A DNA stretch of 50,046 nt, taken from Bacteroidaceae bacterium (GTDB taxonomy: Bacteria; Bacteroidota; Bacteroidia; Bacteroidales; Bacteroidaceae). Below are positions 26,613 through 36,576 of this stretch, in pieces (within the stretch, counting starts at the first letter, position 1; every line of letters starts with the position of its first letter). The position numbers and the translations under genes are program-made. The stretch covers positions 1-50,046 of the forward strand of contig JAFXXQ010000010.1 in NCBI GenBank assembly GCA_017542145.1, given 5' to 3'. The notes beneath the pieces were generated by a model that worked only from the letters and a program-made list of their open reading frames with translations, searched no databases and was not told the origin of the DNA.

Positions 26613-27851
26613 ATGAAAAACCTGACATTTAAACTCCATCACTTGCTGCTGCCGGCTCTCGGCATTCTGCTTACAGCAGCAGGCTGCACCTCTCCTACCA
26701 AGGACGGGCAGGCGTGGGTCACCACGTGGGCTACTGCCGTACAACTGGCCGAACCGTACAACCTGCCCCCTGCCCCTGGGCTTGAGGGGAATACGCTGCG
26801 CCAGATCGTTCAGGTCTCCATCGGCGGCGATGTCGTCAGGCTGCGGCTGTCGAACGAACACGGCACATCCGATGCCGAGATTACTGGCGTAGAGCTGGCC
26901 TGTGCCTCCAGCGCGGGCGACACGTACCTGCAGGACGAGCACAGCGTCCGCCGCGTCACCTTCGGTGGTAGCGAAAGCCTTGTCATCAAGGCAGGTGAAA
27001 AGGCCACGTCTGACCCCGTCAAGTTTGCCCTGCCCCCCCGCCAGAACGTCGCCATCACCCTGCACTTCGGACAGATTTCCTCCACAACCGTCACCGCCCA
27101 CCCAGGCTCGCGCACGACCTCCTATCTGTTACCATCCGCAGAGACTGACTGGGCAAAGGCCGTGCCGACCAACCACTGGTTCATCATCAACGCCCTCGAC
27201 GTCAGGCGCAGTAGCGACGAGCAATGCGCTGTGGCTGTGCTGGGTAACAGCATTACCGACGGACGCGGCAGCACCACCAACCAGCAGGACCGCTGGACGG
27301 ACAACCTCTCGCGCCGTCTGCTGGCCGACCCCAAAACCGACGGCGTTGCTGTGCTGAACTTCGGCCTGGGCGGCAACTGTGTTGTCCGCAAGGGTGGCCT
27401 CGGCCCCACCGCCAGCACGCGCTACCGCCGCGACCTGCTGGGCCAGCAGGGCGTCCGCTACGTCATACTCTTCGAAGGCGTGAACGACTTAGGCACATGC
27501 GGCGAGGGCAACGGCATCGCCACAGCCGACAGCATCATCGGCGTCTTCGAACAAATCATCAGCGAGGCCCACGCGCAGGATATCCGCGTCTATGGCGCTA
27601 CCGTCACCCCCTTCAAGGGACATTACTACTACACCCCCGACCGCGAGCTGGGTCGCCAGCACCTCAACGCCTGGGTACGCACGTCGCATGGCCTTGACGG
27701 CTTTATCGACTTCGACAGGGTTGTGCGCAGCACAGCCGACAGCATCCGCCTCGACGAGCGTTTTCTTTATGAAAACGACTACCTTCACCCCAATGCCAAG
27801 GGCTATCGCGTGATGGCCGACGCTATCGACATCCCTGCTCTTTTTTATTAA
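26613..27851 (+). CDS. SGNH/GDSL-type esterase lipoprotein
   Basis: A 412-residue protein with a lipobox TAAGC (hydrophobic 8-21). The N-terminal 180 residues form a beta-rich accessory domain (TWATAVQLAEPYNLPP, LRQIVQVSIGGDVVRLRLSNEHG). The SGNH hydrolase domain follows: block I GNSITDGRG with Ser213, block III FEGVNDLG, and block V DYLHP with Asp389 and His392. This layout is frequent in Bacteroidetes esterases that remove acyl groups from glycans, but the substrate is not known. The start is fixed by the promoter just upstream. Neighbouring GH43 and the large surface protein are consistent with a role in glycan use. Confidence 0.88.
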   Translation: MKNLTFKLHHLLLPALGILLTAAGCTSPTKDGQAWVTTWATAVQLAEPYNLPPAPGLEGNTLRQIVQVSIGGDVVRLRLSNEHGTSDAEITGVELACASSAGDTYLQDEHSVRRVTFGGSESLVIKAGEKATSDPVKFALPPRQNVAITLHFGQISSTTVTAHPGSRTTSYLLPSAETDWAKAVPTNHWFIINALDVRRSSDEQCAVAVLGNSITDGRGSTTNQQDRWTDNLSRRLLADPKTDGVAVLNFGLGGNCVVRKGGLGPTASTRYRRDLLGQQGVRYVILFEGVNDLGTCGEGNGIATADSIIGVFEQIISEAHAQDIRVYGATVTPFKGHYYYTPDRELGRQHLNAWVRTSHGLDGFIDFDRVVRSTADSIRLDERFLYENDYLHPNAKGYRVMADAIDIPALFY

Positions 27852-27885
27852 TTAAGGAGAAAACCGTCAAAAAAACAGAAAAAAA

Positions 27886-27917
27886 TTTGGAACTTACAAC
27901 CCGAGGGATTATCTTTG
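27886..27917 (+). promoter_or_regulatory. Promoter of the 1770-residue surface protein gene
   Basis: TTTG (27886-27889), 20 bp, then TATCTTTG (27910-27917). The leader to ATG 27997 would be about 75 nt, AT-rich, and contains a possible heptapeptide frame (ATG 27922 to TGA 27945), which may simply be chance. Confidence 0.8.
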
Positions 27918-27996
27918 CATCATGAAAAACATCCTTAAAACGTGAAAAACAACCGAAATCTATTTACTAATTGTTTAACTTAAAAAAACTTACATC

Positions 27997-30900
27997 ATGA
28001 GAAATTCAAGATTAAGTGCATTCTTGCTGGGAGCTGCCTTGCTGTTTCCCTGTTTGAATGTAAGTGCTCAGTACGTTGACCCTGAAACAGGCGTCGCGTA
28101 CACCGCCATCGACGGCACCAAGGCTGGCGGCGAAGGCTTCGCCGATGCCAGCGACGGCAAGACGGACACTAAGTACGGCACGCGCGACATGCCCAACTTC
28201 GTGACCATCGAGGCGTCAGATCCGGTGTTCCTGACCGGCTACACCATCATCACGGCCAACGACAACGCATCGTACACCGGCCGCAACCCCTTGGACTGGA
28301 CGCTTGAGGCTTCCAACAACAAGGAGAACTGGGACACCATCCAAGTCGTCACGAACGACGATGTGCTGGAAGACGTCAACTTCACCCCGTTCGACTTCCA
28401 GCTGGAGGCTCCCTCGAAGACGTACAAGTACTTCCGCTTCACGGTTCACGCCACGAAGGAAGAAGGTGCCTACATGCAGTACAGCGAACTCCACCTCTGG
28501 GGCAAGCCCTACTACACCATCAACAACGCCGACGACCTTCAGGTCTTTGCCCAGAGGGTGAACGACGGCGATGAAATCCTCGGCGGTCTGCTGACGGCTG
28601 ACATCGACCTCGCAGGCGTGGAATGGATTCCCGTCGGCAACGGCGACCACAAGTATGCCGGCCACTTCAACGGACAGTTCCACCGCATCAAGAACATGAC
28701 CACCCGCGACGTGAAGGAGCAGGGCCTCTTCGGTGTGGCCGCTGCTGCTAACATCGAGAACGTCATCATTGACAAGTCGTGCGTGCTGAAGACCACCCAG
28801 TCGTGCTCCGCTGCCCTCATCGGCTGCGTCAACGGCTCGGGCACCCTCACCATCACGGGCTGCCGGAACGAGGCTGACGTCGAGGGCGGTGCTGCCAACA
28901 ACAGCGCTTTCGTCGGCTGCAACTTCTCAAGCGGCGCCCTCAAGGTCATCATCAAGAACTGCGTCAACACCGGTAACGTCAGCGGCGGCTGGGAGAACGG
29001 TATCTTCTCCGGTTGGTTCGCCAGCGCCGGCAAGGTCATCAGCAGCTACAACACCGGTAAGCTCACCAACGGCGACGGCAACAACAGCCTTGGCCGCGGC
29101 ATCGGCGATGGCGACTACACCGCCAGCTTCGACCTCAATGAGGAGAACTTCAAAAAGGCTGTCAACACCCTCGAAGGCTTCACCAGCGAGTGGTTCGCCA
29201 CGGGTGCCCTGACCTACGCCCTCAACGGCGACCAGAAGGAAATCAACTGGTACCAGACGCTGGGCGAAGACGCCGAGCCTACCCTCGATGCCACCCACGC
29301 TGTGGTCTATGTGGTCGGTGAGTTCGAGTGCGACGGTGTCACCGCCAAGGGCGACATCAGTTACAGCAACACCGACGGCAAGAAGGTCGATCCCCACACC
29401 TTCGTCAACGGTATCTGCACCAAGTGCGGCGCCGCCGACGAGACCTACTGCGACCTTGTTGATGGCTACTACGAGGTGGGCAACGCCAACCAGCTGCAGT
29501 GGATTTCTGCCCTGGTGAACGGCGGACGCAATGACGTCAACGTGAAGCTCATCAGCGACATCGACATGAAGGACGTAGCCTGGACGCCCATCGGCACATC
29601 GAAGTTCTTCTATGAGGGCACGTTCGACGGCCAGCTCCACCGCATCAAGAACCTCGTCATCAACGACGCTGAGGCCAGCGAAACCGGTCTCTTCAAGGTC
29701 CTCGGTCCCGCTGTGGTCCGCAACCTCATCATCGACAGCTCGTGCTCGTTCAAGAGCAACACGAAGACGGCTGCTTTCGCAGGCTACTGCAACGGCGAGG
29801 GTACCCTCCTCATCGAGAACTGCGGTAACGAAGCCAACGTCGAAGGCATTACCGCTACCAACGGCAACAACGCCGCCTTCATCGGCTGCAACTATTCAAG
29901 CGGTGCCCTGCAGGTCATCATCAAGAACTGCTACAACACCGGTAACATCAGCGGTGGTAACGAAAACGGTATCTTCTCCGGCTGGTTCGCCAGCAACGGC
30001 AAGGTCATCAGCAGCTGGAACACCGGTAAGCTCGACAACGGCGACGGCAGCAACAGCCTCGGCCGCGGCATCGGCGACGGTGACTATACCAACACCTTCG
30101 ACCTCAACGAGGAGAACATGAAGAAGGAGGCCTATACGCTTGCCAACTTCACCAACGACTGGTTCAAGAGCGGCGCACTTACCTATGCCCTCAACCGCGA
30201 CCTGGGCACCGACGCCTGGTACCAGACCCTTGGCTCGGACGACTATCCCACCTTCGACCCCTCGCACAGCAAGGTCTATGCCATCGGCACCCTCTCCTGC
30301 AACGGCACACCGAAGGAAGGCACCACTTACAGCAACACCGAGGGTGAGCTGAAGCGCGACAACCACGAGTTCGAGAACGGCATCTGCATCCACTGCGGCG
30401 CCAGCAACGACGACTTCTGCCCGCTCGTTGACGACTACTATGTCATCAGCACCGCCGAGCAGCTCGCGTGGTTTGCCGGTAAGGTCAACAATGGCAGCGG
30501 CACCGCCAACGCCAAGCTGACGGCCGACATCGACCTCGCTGGTGTGACATGGACTCCCATCGGCAACACTTCCACCAAGTTCCAGGGCAAGTTCGACGGT
30601 CAGGAGCATCGCATCCTGAACCTTGTCGTCGAACTTCCTGATGATGATTACGTCGGCTTCTTCGGCATCATCGGCGATGGTGCTGACATCCGTAACCTCA
30701 TCATCGACAGCTCCTGCTCCTTCACGGGTGCAGCCTTTGTGGCTGGTGTGGCCGGTGGCTCCAACGGTAGCGGCAATGCCTACTTCACCAACGTGGGTAA
30801 CGAGGCTACCGTCATAGGCGGAGCACAGAACGCAGCCGGTATCATCGGCGTCAGCATGAGCTCAGCCTGCCACTTCTTCATCGACAACTGCTACAACATG

Positions 30901-33309
30901 GGTGAGGTTACCGGCGCCAACGAAAGCGCAGCCATCAGTGGCTGGATTGGCGATGCATCCACCATCAGCAACAGCTACAACGGCAACTATGCCATCGTAG
31001 GTGTTGACGGCACCAAGACATTTGCACGTTTCGGCAGTAACCCGACCTTCACGAACTGCTTCGACATCCTCGCTTCGCAGGAGAATATTGGCAAGTTCGA
31101 CGAAGAAGACCTTTACAGCGGTGCTTTGGCTTACGCCCTCAACGGCAAGTCCACCGAAAATCCCAGATGGTTCCAGACCATCGGCGTTGACCTGTACCCC
31201 GTGCCATTCGCATCACACGGCATCGTCTATCCCGCGGGCTCGCTCTACTGCGACGGCACGCCGAAGGACGACTTCCACTTCACCAACACCGAAGGCCAGC
31301 TCGAACGCGATGAACACGAATACGAGAATGGTATCTGTATCCACTGCGGCATCGCTCAGGAAGGCTATCTGGAGAAGGGTGAAGATGGTCTCTACCACAT
31401 CGAGGATGGTGACCAGCTCGTCACCTTCGCCGGCATCGTCCAGCTCGACGGCACCGCCAGCGCTGTCCTTGAGGACGACATCAACCTCAGCGGCATCGAA
31501 TGGCGTCCCATCGGCACCGTGGCAAGCCCCTTCCAGGGCAAGTTCGACGGACAGAATCACTCCATCGAGAACATGTATGTCGAGGGTGACGAATATGTCG
31601 GCCTCTTCGGCGTCATCGCCGATGGTGCTGACATCCGTAACTTCATTGTCACTAGCTCTTGCGACGTTGTCGGCACACGCTACGTCGGCGGTGTCGTCGG
31701 CGGCTCCAACGGCGGCGGTAAGATCTACCTCACTAACATAGGCAACGAGGCCAATGTCACAGCTGCCGAGCAGAATGCTGCAGGTCTTATCGGCGTCAGC
31801 ATGGGTACTGCCTGCGCATTCATCATCGAGAACTGCTACAACATGGGCGACGTGATCGGTAGCAAGGAGAGTGCAGCCTTCAGCGGCTGGTGCGGCACAG
31901 GATCAGAAATCCGCAACTGCTTCAACACTGGCTTCATCAGCGGCGCTGACGACGACGGTCTGAAGAACCTCTGGCGCAACGACGGCACAAAGACTGAGAA
32001 CATCTTCACCTTCGTCGAAGCCAACCAAGGCAGAGTCCTTGAAGAGGAGGCCCTCACCAGCGGCGAGCTCGCCTTCTTGCTTAACGGCATGGTCAGCGGC
32101 GGCGAGAACTGGTACCAAACCCTCGGCGAGGATGACTATCCCTTGCCCTTCAGCGAAGGCCACGCTAAGGTCTATGCAACGGGTGAGCTCCGTTGCGACG
32201 GTACTCCTTCGGGCGACGTTGCCTTCTCCAACGAAGAGAACGGCGAGGTCATCCAGCGCGATCACGAATTTGATGAAGAAAGCGGCATCTGCCATGTCTG
32301 CGGTACTTATGGTATCAGCACGGCCCAGCAGCTGCTCAGTTTCTCGTTCGATGTCCAGAATGGCGAGGCTCAGAAAGCTAGTGTCATCCTGCTGAGCGAC
32401 ATCGACCTTGCAGATGTTGACTTCGAGCCCATCGGTTACTACGAGGGTCAGGACGACAGTAGCGGAAACCTCGACCTTAGTATTCCTTACTGCGGCGTCT
32501 TCGACGGTCAGGGTCATCGTATCTACAACATGGTGATCGACCAGCCCGACCGCGCCAACCTCGGTCTCTTCGGCGTCGTCGGCGGTGGAGCTGTCATCAA
32601 GAACGTTACCATCGACAAGAGCTGCTTCGTCAACGGTAGCCGCTACTCGGCAGGTCTCGTTGGCGGTATCTCCAAGAGCGGCGACGTGAAGATTCTCAAC
32701 TGCGGTAACGAGGCCGATGTCACCGTCGCCAACCAGAACGCCGGTGGTGTGCTGGGTGTGAACTTTGGCAACCGTGGCGCTCTCGAAATGGTCAACTGCT
32801 ACAATACTGGTAACATCACCGGTAACAACGAGAGTGCAGGCCTCAGCGGCTGGCTCGGTAATGCTACGATTGCCAACTGTTACAACAGCGGTGTAATCGT
32901 CGGCGTGGATGGCGACAAGACTCTGGCCCGCTTCGCAAGCCTCTCTGCTACCAACTGCTACGACATGGGCGGCCAAAGCGGAACCACGGCCTTCAGCGAT
33001 AACATGCTGGCCAGCGGCGAGCTCTGCTACCTCCTCAGCGGCAGTGAGAACAACCTCGAGTCCGTATGGCGCCAGAACATTGGCGAGGATGAACATCCTG
33101 TCCTTGATCCCGACCACAAGGTTGTCATCTTCAAGGGCGGCAAGTTCACCAACGACATCAGCGGCATTGAAATTGTTGAGGACAAGGCTCCTGTCGCAGT
33201 TCCTGAAGGCATCTTCACTCTCCGCGGCGAGCGCATCAACGAACTCCGCCAGGGCATCAACATTGTCCGCATGAGCGACGGTAGTGTCCGCAAGGTCTTG
33301 ATTAAGTAA
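27997..33309 (+). CDS. Giant secreted protein of five ~320-residue repeats with HxnCxxC linkers
   Basis: A 1770-residue protein with a signal peptide (MRNSRLSAFLLGAALLFPCL...SAQ). Residues about 29-169 resemble a discoidin/F5-8C carbohydrate-binding domain (LDWTLEASNNKENWDTI, FRFTVHA). Five repeats then begin near nt 28509, 29464, 30433, 31390 and 32307. Each has a predicted beta-solenoid with DIDLAGVEWxPIG, FxGxFDGQxHRI, LFGVxxxAxIxNLIID and GLUG-like CVNGSGTLTI strands. Linkers after units 1-4 carry HTFVNGICTKCG-like motifs, that is His followed by CxxC, perhaps a small metal site. The tail GINIVRMSDGSVRKVLIK resembles the sorting tails of its neighbours. An adhesin or glycan-binding role is inferred. 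Repeats 1 and 2 are very alike in DNA, suggesting recent duplication. Confidence 0.8.
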   Translation: MRNSRLSAFLLGAALLFPCLNVSAQYVDPETGVAYTAIDGTKAGGEGFADASDGKTDTKYGTRDMPNFVTIEASDPVFLTGYTIITANDNASYTGRNPLDWTLEASNNKENWDTIQVVTNDDVLEDVNFTPFDFQLEAPSKTYKYFRFTVHATKEEGAYMQYSELHLWGKPYYTINNADDLQVFAQRVNDGDEILGGLLTADIDLAGVEWIPVGNGDHKYAGHFNGQFHRIKNMTTRDVKEQGLFGVAAAANIENVIIDKSCVLKTTQSCSAALIGCVNGSGTLTITGCRNEADVEGGAANNSAFVGCNFSSGALKVIIKNCVNTGNVSGGWENGIFSGWFASAGKVISSYNTGKLTNGDGNNSLGRGIGDGDYTASFDLNEENFKKAVNTLEGFTSEWFATGALTYALNGDQKEINWYQTLGEDAEPTLDATHAVVYVVGEFECDGVTAKGDISYSNTDGKKVDPHTFVNGICTKCGAADETYCDLVDGYYEVGNANQLQWISALVNGGRNDVNVKLISDIDMKDVAWTPIGTSKFFYEGTFDGQLHRIKNLVINDAEASETGLFKVLGPAVVRNLIIDSSCSFKSNTKTAAFAGYCNGEGTLLIENCGNEANVEGITATNGNNAAFIGCNYSSGALQVIIKNCYNTGNISGGNENGIFSGWFASNGKVISSWNTGKLDNGDGSNSLGRGIGDGDYTNTFDLNEENMKKEAYTLANFTNDWFKSGALTYALNRDLGTDAWYQTLGSDDYPTFDPSHSKVYAIGTLSCNGTPKEGTTYSNTEGELKRDNHEFENGICIHCGASNDDFCPLVDDYYVISTAEQLAWFAGKVNNGSGTANAKLTADIDLAGVTWTPIGNTSTKFQGKFDGQEHRILNLVVELPDDDYVGFFGIIGDGADIRNLIIDSSCSFTGAAFVAGVAGGSNGSGNAYFTNVGNEATVIGGAQNAAGIIGVSMSSACHFFIDNCYNMGEVTGANESAAISGWIGDASTISNSYNGNYAIVGVDGTKTFARFGSNPTFTNCFDILASQENIGKFDEEDLYSGALAYALNGKSTENPRWFQTIGVDLYPVPFASHGIVYPAGSLYCDGTPKDDFHFTNTEGQLERDEHEYENGICIHCGIAQEGYLEKGEDGLYHIEDGDQLVTFAGIVQLDGTASAVLEDDINLSGIEWRPIGTVASPFQGKFDGQNHSIENMYVEGDEYVGLFGVIADGADIRNFIVTSSCDVVGTRYVGGVVGGSNGGGKIYLTNIGNEANVTAAEQNAAGLIGVSMGTACAFIIENCYNMGDVIGSKESAAFSGWCGTGSEIRNCFNTGFISGADDDGLKNLWRNDGTKTENIFTFVEANQGRVLEEEALTSGELAFLLNGMVSGGENWYQTLGEDDYPLPFSEGHAKVYATGELRCDGTPSGDVAFSNEENGEVIQRDHEFDEESGICHVCGTYGISTAQQLLSFSFDVQNGEAQKASVILLSDIDLADVDFEPIGYYEGQDDSSGNLDLSIPYCGVFDGQGHRIYNMVIDQPDRANLGLFGVVGGGAVIKNVTIDKSCFVNGSRYSAGLVGGISKSGDVKILNCGNEADVTVANQNAGGVLGVNFGNRGALEMVNCYNTGNITGNNESAGLSGWLGNATIANCYNSGVIVGVDGDKTLARFASLSATNCYDMGGQSGTTAFSDNMLASGELCYLLSGSENNLESVWRQNIGEDEHPVLDPDHKVVIFKGGKFTNDISGIEIVEDKAPVAVPEGIFTLRGERINELRQGINIVRMSDGSVRKVLIK

Positions 33310-33347
33310 GAAACGTAAGGGAAACTAATTCCCAACCTGAAAACCCT

Positions 33348-33380
33348 GGGAGGCAGGCTATGATGCCTGCCTCCCATTTT
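33348..33380 (+). terminator. Strong hairpin terminator just before GH31
   Basis: An 11-bp perfect stem GGGAGGCAGGC / GCCTGCCTCCC with loop TATGAT is followed by ATTTTAG. It lies 38 bp after the giant protein's stop and ends only about 16-20 bp before the GH31 start codon at 33396. Confidence 0.8.
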
Positions 33381-33395
33381 AGTTATTCAAATGAA

Positions 33396-36300
33396 ATGAA
33401 AAGACTCCTCCTTCCCCTCCTCTGCCTCTTCGCCCTTGCAGCACTGGCTGAAAACAATCCCGTCGCCGACCCCGATGCCGTTGTCATCAGCGGCAAGATG
33501 CGCTTCACCGTGCTTACGCCGCAGATGATTCGCATCCAGTACAGCCCAACGTCTGCATTTGAAGACCGCGCCACGTTCACCGTTGTCAACCGCCGTCTGC
33601 CCGTGCCCGAGTTCACAACCACCAGCGAAGACGGCTATCTCGTCCTCCGCACCTCGGCACTCACCCTTCGCTACAAGGAGGGCACTCGCCCTAACCCCGC
33701 CCAGAAATCGTCTGCGAACCTCAGCATTACCTTTACCCTGAATGGGCAGGAGGTTATCTGGTATCCCGGCAAGGACGATGCCCTTAACCTGCGCGGCACC
33801 CAGCGCACGCTCGACAATGTGGCGGGCGACACGCAGCGCGACCGCCTCGAGCAGGGCATCCTTTCGCGCAGCGGATGGGCCATCATCGACGAGTCGCCCA
33901 CTGCCACGCGTGGCGATGGCAGCCGCTCCTTCCCCATGGAGCCGAAGGAGGACGGAGGCATGGACTGGGTGGCACAACCGTTGGAGTCAGGTGCCTACGA
34001 CTGGTACTTCCTGGGTTACGGCCACGACTACACGTCCGCCCTTGACGACTTCGTCCGTGTAGCTGGACGCATTCCCCTCCCGCCCGCTTACCTGTTCGGT
34101 TATTGGTACAGCCGCTATTGGGCTTACACCCAGAGCGAGTTCATGCAGATTGTCACCGACATCGAGCGCAATAAGATTCCTCTCGACGTCATGATTTTCG
34201 ATATGGACTGGCACACGGCTGGATGGACGGGATGGACGTGGAATAAGAAACTCATCCCCAACCCCAAGGGGCTCATCACCTGGATGCACAAGCACGGCTT
34301 GCGCGTGGCCCTCAACCTCCATCCTGCCGATGGTATCGACAACGACGAGGAGTTCTACGATGTCCTCAGCCGCGACCTCGGCCGCGACCCTTCCAAGGGC
34401 GAGACCATCCCCTGGGAACTCGAGGACTACGATTTCTACAAAGCCATGTTCAACGACATCATCCGTGTCCGCGAGGAGGAAGGCGTCGATTTCTGGTGGC
34501 TCGACTGGCAGCAATGGCTCCTCAACAAGCATATCGACGGCCTTGGCCAGACCTTCTGGCACAACCACGTCTTCTTCGAGGACATGCGCCTCAACCGCCC
34601 CGACCGCCGTCCCACCATCTACCACCGTTGGGGCGGTCTCGGCAGCCATCGCTATCAGATCGGCTTCTCAGGCGACACCTACGCCACATGGCCCACGCTC
34701 GCCTACCAGCCCTATTTCACCGCCACAGCCTCTAACGTGGGCTACGGCTACTGGGGCCACGACCTTGGCGGCCATCAGCAGAGTGGTGACAACAACCCTG
34801 AACTCTACCTGCGCTGGATGCAGTATGGCGTCTTCTCGCCCATCTTCCGCACCCACGCCACCAACGCCTCCAACATCGAGCGCCGCATCTGGAAATTCCC
34901 CAACTTCTCTCAACTGCGCGAGACAGTCGTGCTGCGCTATGCTCTCTTTCCTTATATATATACATACGCGCGCGAGGCGTACGACACGGGCATCGGCATT
35001 TGCCGTCCGCTCTACTACCAATGGCCCGAAGTCTCCGAGGCCTATCGCTACGAGGACGAATACTTCTTTGGCCCCGATATTCTTGTTGCGCCCGTCACCT
35101 CGCCCGTCGATAACGAAGGGCTGGCTTATCGCACCACCTGGCTCCCCGAGGGGCTGTGGTACGACGTGGCAGCAAATGAGTTGGTACGCGGAGACGTCAT
35201 CTTCACCGATGGCTATACCCTCGACCAGATTCCTTACTTCTATCGCGCCGGCAGCATCATCCCCCTCAACCCTGCACAGAACACCGTCATGGAACGTCCG
35301 TCGTCCATCATCCTCCGCGTCGTTCCTGGGGCTGACGGCACAGGCACACTCTACGAAGATGCCTTCGACAACGACCGCTACAAACAGGGCGAGTGTACCT
35401 TCACCCGCATCAGCCAGACGCGCTCCGAGGGAGCCGTAGAAGTATGCATCGCCGCGCGCGAAGGTGCTTTCGAAGGCATGCCCGACAGCCGTACCTACAC
35501 GCTCGAACTGCTTGGCATGGCTGCCGCTCCCACAGCCGTTTTTCTCGATGGAAAGGCCGTTTCCGACTCTTCCTATAGTTACGACGAGACGGCTCACACC
35601 ATCATCGTCACCCTCTCCGATATCCCCTGTGCCTCGTCTGCCACGCTTCGTGTCGAGGCACCCACGATAGCTCCCGTCAGCCGCGAGGCGCAAGCCCTTG
35701 CCGACACCTATGCGCCCTACGTCGATGATTCGGCGACAAAGGGATTCTGGATTACCGGCTCGGCCGTCCCTGGCGGCACGCAGCAGCTGGAGCCCTACCC
35801 CGACGGCACCTACCGTTTCCACGGCACTCTCACGGCCGGTACGCTCCGCATCCTCAATACCGCTACGGAAAATTCCACCACCCGCTACACAGCACCCCGT
35901 TATACCGACGTCTCCATCATCGGCACAGCATCATCGAAATCCGTGACAGCTGCACAGGCTGAGAAAGACGGCGCCGAGTGGGTTGTCCCCTTCACGGAAA
36001 ACCGCTATCGCTTCACCCTCAATCCCACAAAGATGACCGTCACAGGCGAATTGTTCGTCCCTTGGGGCGAACTATATATCGCCGGCGGCTGTATTGCTCG
36101 TGGCCAAGCCGACAAGTGGCACGTGGAAATGGCGCTTCCTTTCACCCGCAGCATCACCAACCCCAACGTCTGGACGTGGACAGGCGAACTGAAGGCTTAC
36201 AACGGCAACGAACAGCCGCGCCGCTTCAAGCTGTTGGCACAGAAGGACTGGGGACCACGCAGCCTCCATCCCTTCACGCAGGACGAACCCATCCTCACCT

Positions 36301-36569
36301 CCACCCGCGCCAGCGAGATTGATGGCGACGACAAGTGGGCCATCGCCTCCGATGGCTGGTACCAGATTACCGTTGATGTCTTCCGCGAAACCTTTGCTGC
36401 CACCTATCTGGGCAAGGACTACGACCCTTCGTCCGTCGCCCTTCCTGAGAACGACTCGGCACACATGGGCACCCCTGGCGGCTTCTACACCCTCTTCGGC
36501 ACACCTGCTGCCCCCGCTTCAGGTAAGGGCATCTACATCCACCAGGGCCGTAAGATTCTCATCCGCTGA
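33396..36569 (+). CDS. Secreted GH31 alpha-glucosidase-type enzyme with C-terminal modules
   Basis: A 1057-residue protein with a signal peptide (MKRLLLPLLCLFALAALA). The GH31 N-terminal sandwich is followed by a barrel in which the nucleophile is Asp370 (WWLDWQQ) and the acid/base is Asp427 (FSGDTYATW). WGHDLGGH at about 451 is a further family block. Activities include alpha-glucosidase, alpha-xylosidase and transglucosylases. After the proximal and distal sandwiches come two extra beta modules (about 785-880 and 890-1015), the second resembling SusE/SusF starch-binding domains (LYIAGGC, FKLLAQKDWG). It ends in a sorting-tail-like GKGIYIHQGRKILIR. No separate promoter is visible; a terminator hairpin sits directly before the start. 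The stop is 7 bp from the stop of fabG. Confidence 0.9.
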   Translation: MKRLLLPLLCLFALAALAENNPVADPDAVVISGKMRFTVLTPQMIRIQYSPTSAFEDRATFTVVNRRLPVPEFTTTSEDGYLVLRTSALTLRYKEGTRPNPAQKSSANLSITFTLNGQEVIWYPGKDDALNLRGTQRTLDNVAGDTQRDRLEQGILSRSGWAIIDESPTATRGDGSRSFPMEPKEDGGMDWVAQPLESGAYDWYFLGYGHDYTSALDDFVRVAGRIPLPPAYLFGYWYSRYWAYTQSEFMQIVTDIERNKIPLDVMIFDMDWHTAGWTGWTWNKKLIPNPKGLITWMHKHGLRVALNLHPADGIDNDEEFYDVLSRDLGRDPSKGETIPWELEDYDFYKAMFNDIIRVREEEGVDFWWLDWQQWLLNKHIDGLGQTFWHNHVFFEDMRLNRPDRRPTIYHRWGGLGSHRYQIGFSGDTYATWPTLAYQPYFTATASNVGYGYWGHDLGGHQQSGDNNPELYLRWMQYGVFSPIFRTHATNASNIERRIWKFPNFSQLRETVVLRYALFPYIYTYAREAYDTGIGICRPLYYQWPEVSEAYRYEDEYFFGPDILVAPVTSPVDNEGLAYRTTWLPEGLWYDVAANELVRGDVIFTDGYTLDQIPYFYRAGSIIPLNPAQNTVMERPSSIILRVVPGADGTGTLYEDAFDNDRYKQGECTFTRISQTRSEGAVEVCIAAREGAFEGMPDSRTYTLELLGMAAAPTAVFLDGKAVSDSSYSYDETAHTIIVTLSDIPCASSATLRVEAPTIAPVSREAQALADTYAPYVDDSATKGFWITGSAVPGGTQQLEPYPDGTYRFHGTLTAGTLRILNTATENSTTRYTAPRYTDVSIIGTASSKSVTAAQAEKDGAEWVVPFTENRYRFTLNPTKMTVTGELFVPWGELYIAGGCIARGQADKWHVEMALPFTRSITNPNVWTWTGELKAYNGNEQPRRFKLLAQKDWGPRSLHPFTQDEPILTSTRASEIDGDDKWAIASDGWYQITVDVFRETFAATYLGKDYDPSSVALPENDSAHMGTPGGFYTLFGTPAAPASGKGIYIHQGRKILIR

Positions 36570-36576
36570 CGATTCC

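Noticed and set aside
27922..27945. Leader peptide ORF before the giant protein (MKNILKT)
   Set aside because: Its ATG is 5 bp past the -7 box and may be at or before the transcription start. There is no attenuator hairpin.
4503..36569. A single polysaccharide utilisation locus
   Set aside because: Seven glycan-active genes are present, but they are interleaved with housekeeping genes on both strands. No SusC/SusD pair, hybrid two-component system or ECF sigma/anti-sigma pair is present.
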